A DNA stretch of 64,000 nt from Carposina sasakii (taxonomy: Eukaryota > Arthropoda > Insecta > Lepidoptera > Carposinidae): the NCBI GenBank assembly GCA_014607495.2, contig CP053172.1, positions 5,036,888 through 5,100,887 on the forward strand, given 5' to 3'. The notes below the pieces were generated by a model that was given only the letters and a program-made list of their open reading frames with translations, did not search any database and was not told where the DNA came from. Below, one piece after another: positions 62,101 to 64,000 of the stretch (the stretch's first letter is position 1; every line of letters begins with the position of its first letter). The position numbers and the translations under genes were made by a program.

Positions 62101-63565
62101 TTTACAAGATTTTAACTTTAGTATTTCATACAGAAAGGGTGCCATGATGCCACACGCGGACTATTTTAGTCGCAACCCTTGTATTGTAAATAATATTGTT
62201 CGCCCGCGTAATTGGGCTCAAATTGCTCAGACAGGAGACGAGGAGACTCAAACGTTGATGCAGAATTTGGAGCAAGGTCAATTGGACCCTACAAGGTACG
62301 TTAAGAAAAATGACATTCTTTATTACCGGTATACACCTATAGGTGAAGATGCAAGACTTCTTTGTTATATACCAAAGGGTCATCGTTTGAGCCTCCTCCG
62401 GATCTTTCACGACGAGCATAGTCACATAAGCGCTGATAAGGTAATAGATTTAATAAGGAGACACTTTTGGTTTCCTGGCCTTAAAGCCTTTGTAATTAAG
62501 TATATAAAACATTGTTTGATCTGCATTGCACATAAGCGAGTACCGCGGGCACCTCTACAACCTATCCATTCCTGGGATAAGTCCGACACACCATTCGAAA
62601 CACTCCATGTCGACGCCTTGGGCCCGCTACCAGTATCTAATGGTTACAAATACGTTCTGCTAGTTGTCGACGGATTTACCAAGTTTTGTATACTAATACC
62701 TATACTCCGTCAAGACCTCGATGAACTACAGCGGTCATTTAAACAAGTCATCTCACTATTCGGTACTCCTAAAATGGTGGTAACAGATAGAGGCCGAATG
62801 TTCGAGTCTGCAGGCTTCACATCCTGGATGCAGGTACTTGGCGTGCAATTGCATCATATAACCCCGGAGATGCACCACGCCAACGGTCAGGTAGAACGCT
62901 ACGTCCGCACCGTTTTAAATATGCTTCGAATTGTAGCCAATCACCACAGGACTGAGTGGAGTGAAGAGTTGTGGCACTTGCAGCTTATTCTTAACCTCAC
63001 AAAGCAGAAAACAACTCAAACATCTGCTTTGAATCTACTAGTAGGATACGAAAATGCCACGCCAGCCATCAGAGCATTAATTAGCGATGTAGCTTTGAGT
63101 CCAGAAGTCTCTAATCGGGAGTCCAGAAGAGAAATGGTCAGACAAAGGACGGCCGAACGGTTATCTGAAAATCGGGCACGTCAAGACCGTGTTGTTAATA
63201 AGGACAGACGTCCACCTGTTTGTTTTCAGGTCGATGACATGGTCTTCGTCATCAAGTATTCGCAGTCCCAGGGAAAGCTAGACCCTGGAATGCGCGGGCC
63301 TTACCGAGTCGTACGGGTCTTACCCAACGATCGGTATGAACTGAAACTGGTTGCCGGAGCGTATGGTAAAACCACCTACGCTGCCGCTCAGTTCATGGTG
63401 CCGTGGAGGGGCGAATGGACCCCTGAGACATGTGCCGCTTTTTTTGAAGGTACAACTGAAATCTTTTCCTGGCATGTGGATTGCGCCCTACCCAGGAAGA
63501 GTCACTGTGTGCATGTGTATACAGTGCGGAAATCTTACTTGGTTTGCCTTTTAGGCCGCCAGTGA
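59180..63565 (+). CDS. Ty3/gypsy Gag-Pol polyprotein, intact 1461 codons
   Basis: Starts in a GTG/ATG context at the 5' end (first ATG about 59,186). Residues 1-95: arginine/serine-rich. About 130-300: gag core (FDPNIHDVDQWFEEVDKAM, FKRDFKPLC). About 327-380: two CCHC knuckles (CFSCHGLGHKSVNC, CNYCKKPGHDEGRC). About 423: protease DILIDSGAIDVSLIS. About 590-760: reverse transcriptase (YSSPVLLVKKKDGSDRLCVD, YFTTLDMATGFHQIQLEE, VLVYIDDCLIIS). About 880-960: RNase H (VHTDASSHGYGAILQQ, YHSYELETLAVVKALKHFRH). About 1076-1115: integrase HHCC (HDEHSH then CLICIAHK). Core: LHVDALGPLPVS, KMVVTDRGRMFES, NGQVERYVRTVL. C-terminal region to 1461. Gag and Pol in one frame, no env. A likely autonomous or very young copy. 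Confidence 0.9.
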   Translation: MQMNTTPERPSRNRRSQSRRNQRSRDRRSRSSRSLTPRSPHRRSAHQHNLDRRDRHTSRRACPERGHSSDRHSHRSRQGRSYSHERRSHDSWRTIVSRLDALETRQKPIESSGPITGQGTEQIVEAIQSLKTVSTHNYYVSSFDPNIHDVDQWFEEVDKAMVLNHWGDRECLSRVGRCLKGDAKSWLDDWVTSDRSWSNFKRDFKPLCVKRIDYAGILFEVLSSSSDNFLTYADYARKSLLRLRIVKGISEELITSIVIRGITDAQVKATATNANLTPNDLVTFLSTFVKPAKQQVTDARTTRRPIFPNNNKFQTHKRSLQPSDSIKCFSCHGLGHKSVNCPKRSKPSDSVTSEISKTTGRQGTNVLCNYCKKPGHDEGRCFAKQRTTGQSNQNTVNFCSTPLYNSSDVVVGIIQGIPIDILIDSGAIDVSLISSSVVNHFSCQKKPVDRQLKGLGESITRVTCYVTLIIELEGISLEVDLLVLPSECMNAPIIIGTDVLNRDGVTFIRTKDSQRIIHDSNNSVVSSVVLDERSTINSSLLGKDLERLTDILDEYSAFMISGTATSTVTTGTMHIRVNNDTPVYYRPYKMSHSEKLKVRDIIQDLLSKGIIRESESPYSSPVLLVKKKDGSDRLCVDFRALNRITIKDRFPLPLIDDHIDRLGKGKYFTTLDMATGFHQIQLEEKSIPLTGFVTPEGHYEYVKMPYGLTNAPIVYQRIISTTLREFIMTGKVLVYIDDCLIISSTIDEGLHILRDVLSTLTKAGFSINLKKCSFLCTKIEYLGRVISNGEVRPAMSKVHALANSPAPQNVKQVRQFLGLAGYFRKYIANYSVKTACIARLTCKDVQFNWVPEQERVRQEIITILTSEPVLTIFDPNLPTEVHTDASSHGYGAILQQVHKDGTRRVIAYYSQVTKGAEQKYHSYELETLAVVKALKHFRHYLIGIQFVIVTDCNALKSTQNKRDLLPRVARWWIYLQDFNFSISYRKGAMMPHADYFSRNPCIVNNIVRPRNWAQIAQTGDEETQTLMQNLEQGQLDPTRYVKKNDILYYRYTPIGEDARLLCYIPKGHRLSLLRIFHDEHSHISADKVIDLIRRHFWFPGLKAFVIKYIKHCLICIAHKRVPRAPLQPIHSWDKSDTPFETLHVDALGPLPVSNGYKYVLLVVDGFTKFCILIPILRQDLDELQRSFKQVISLFGTPKMVVTDRGRMFESAGFTSWMQVLGVQLHHITPEMHHANGQVERYVRTVLNMLRIVANHHRTEWSEELWHLQLILNLTKQKTTQTSALNLLVGYENATPAIRALISDVALSPEVSNRESRREMVRQRTAERLSENRARQDRVVNKDRRPPVCFQVDDMVFVIKYSQSQGKLDPGMRGPYRVVRVLPNDRYELKLVAGAYGKTTYAAAQFMVPWRGEWTPETCAAFFEGTTEIFSWHVDCALPRKSHCVHVYTVRKSYLVCLLGRQ

Positions 63566-63906
63566 GTCACTAGTGTGCATGTGTTGGGTCGACCCTATTT
63601 GTAATCTGTTTATGCACCAATGTATAACTTTGTAATTTGTTGCTAAGATCCGTAATAACTCACAACTTACCCTAACTAATACTAACAAGTAACCAAAATA
63701 TCGATTGGTTTGTAAATTACCAGATCGCATAACCTAAGTGAAATTTCAGATTCAGATGACGAGAACCATAACTGTGATGAACAACCTGGTACTCCGGACC
63801 CAGCTAATACGACCAATCGACCTGGACCATCTACCGAAGACATACCAGGATGCCAGGACTCTGCATAATCATACCTGACGAGACGTCAGGATGTCAGGAG
63901 AGGCCG
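63566..63906 (+). other. Gypsy 3' untranslated interior
   Basis: About 340 bases between the gag-pol stop and the 3' LTR. Short acidic frame remnants (SDDENHNCDEQPGTPDPA-like near 63,757) but no env-like gene. Confidence 0.45.
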
Positions 63907-64000
63907 TGTTAGGGATTTTATTGAAGACTTGCATCATACCCGCAGACTAGTATATAAATGGAGGTAGTTTCGCCGCGCGCTCACTTCTTGTCGGGACGTT
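63907..64000 (+). repeat. Gypsy 3' LTR, truncated by window end
   Basis: First 94 bases identical by eye to the 5' LTR from 58753, including the TATATAAATGG box. Confidence 0.9.

Larger units (their letters stand above)
58753..64000 (+). mobile_element. Ty3/gypsy element with intact gag-pol, 3' end outside window
   Basis: The 5' LTR starts 58753 (TGTTAGGGATTTTATTGAAG) and the 3' LTR starts 63907 with the same sequence; the last 94 bases shown are identical by eye in both. The distance between LTR starts is 5154 bp. A purine-rich AGGAGAGG lies just before the 3' LTR. One frame spans almost the whole interior. Inserted in a dispersed repeat whose unoccupied copy is at about 12,925. Confidence 0.9.

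Overview
The window reads as genomic DNA of a moth or butterfly (Lepidoptera). The basis is AT-rich non-coding DNA, zinc-finger genes of the insect-expanded ZAD class with spliced exons, BEL/Pao and Ty3/gypsy LTR elements, Tc1/mariner elements, and short 3' remnants of RTE-type retroposons of a kind very common in Lepidoptera (for example near 12,950-13,080). No bacterial operon, CRISPR array, rRNA or intact tRNA gene was seen.

Cellular genes fall into two ZAD C2H2 zinc-finger loci. On the + strand (290-8,186) four large exons each begin directly after a splice acceptor, carry the second half of a ZAD dimerisation domain, and continue into 8-11 zinc fingers and a stop codon. None has a first-half ZAD exon in front of it, and two of them are only 174 bp apart. 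They look like alternative or mutually exclusive terminal exons sharing a 5' exon that lies left of the window. On the - strand (47,303 down to 28,717) the same architecture is seen with the missing pieces present: exon 1 carries the ATG and the first ZAD cysteine pair, exon 2 carries the second pair, two small phase-1 exons follow, and two alternative or duplicated terminal exons carry 19 and 11 fingers (36,845-38,934 and 28,717-31,466). The ZAD intron sits at the same codon in both loci. The last intron and both - strand terminal exons have been hit by transposons.

The rest is mostly mobile DNA. 8.2-20.2 kb holds MITE-like inverted-repeat elements, SINEs, a deleted hAT element with 8-bp target duplication, and 5'-truncated non-LTR retrotransposons. 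20,174-28,129 is a BEL/Pao element with LTRs that differ by one base but with a large pol deletion. 29,865-31,140 is a Tc1-like element inside a zinc-finger exon. 35,530-36,850 is the 3' end of a second BEL element that cuts off the other zinc-finger exon. 39,487-44,915 is a rearranged gypsy element containing an intact mariner and a small inverted LTR-bounded element with an 80-residue membrane-protein ORF. 47,640-55,281 is a non-LTR element split by a gypsy element (50,197-54,722), one LTR of which contains a piece of its own protease gene. 55,282-55,760 is a near-perfect foldback. 58,753 to the end is a gypsy element with an intact 1461-codon gag-pol frame, its 3' LTR cut by the window edge.

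All exon joins, domain names and family names come from reading motifs and splice signals by eye. No search, alignment program or transcript data was available.
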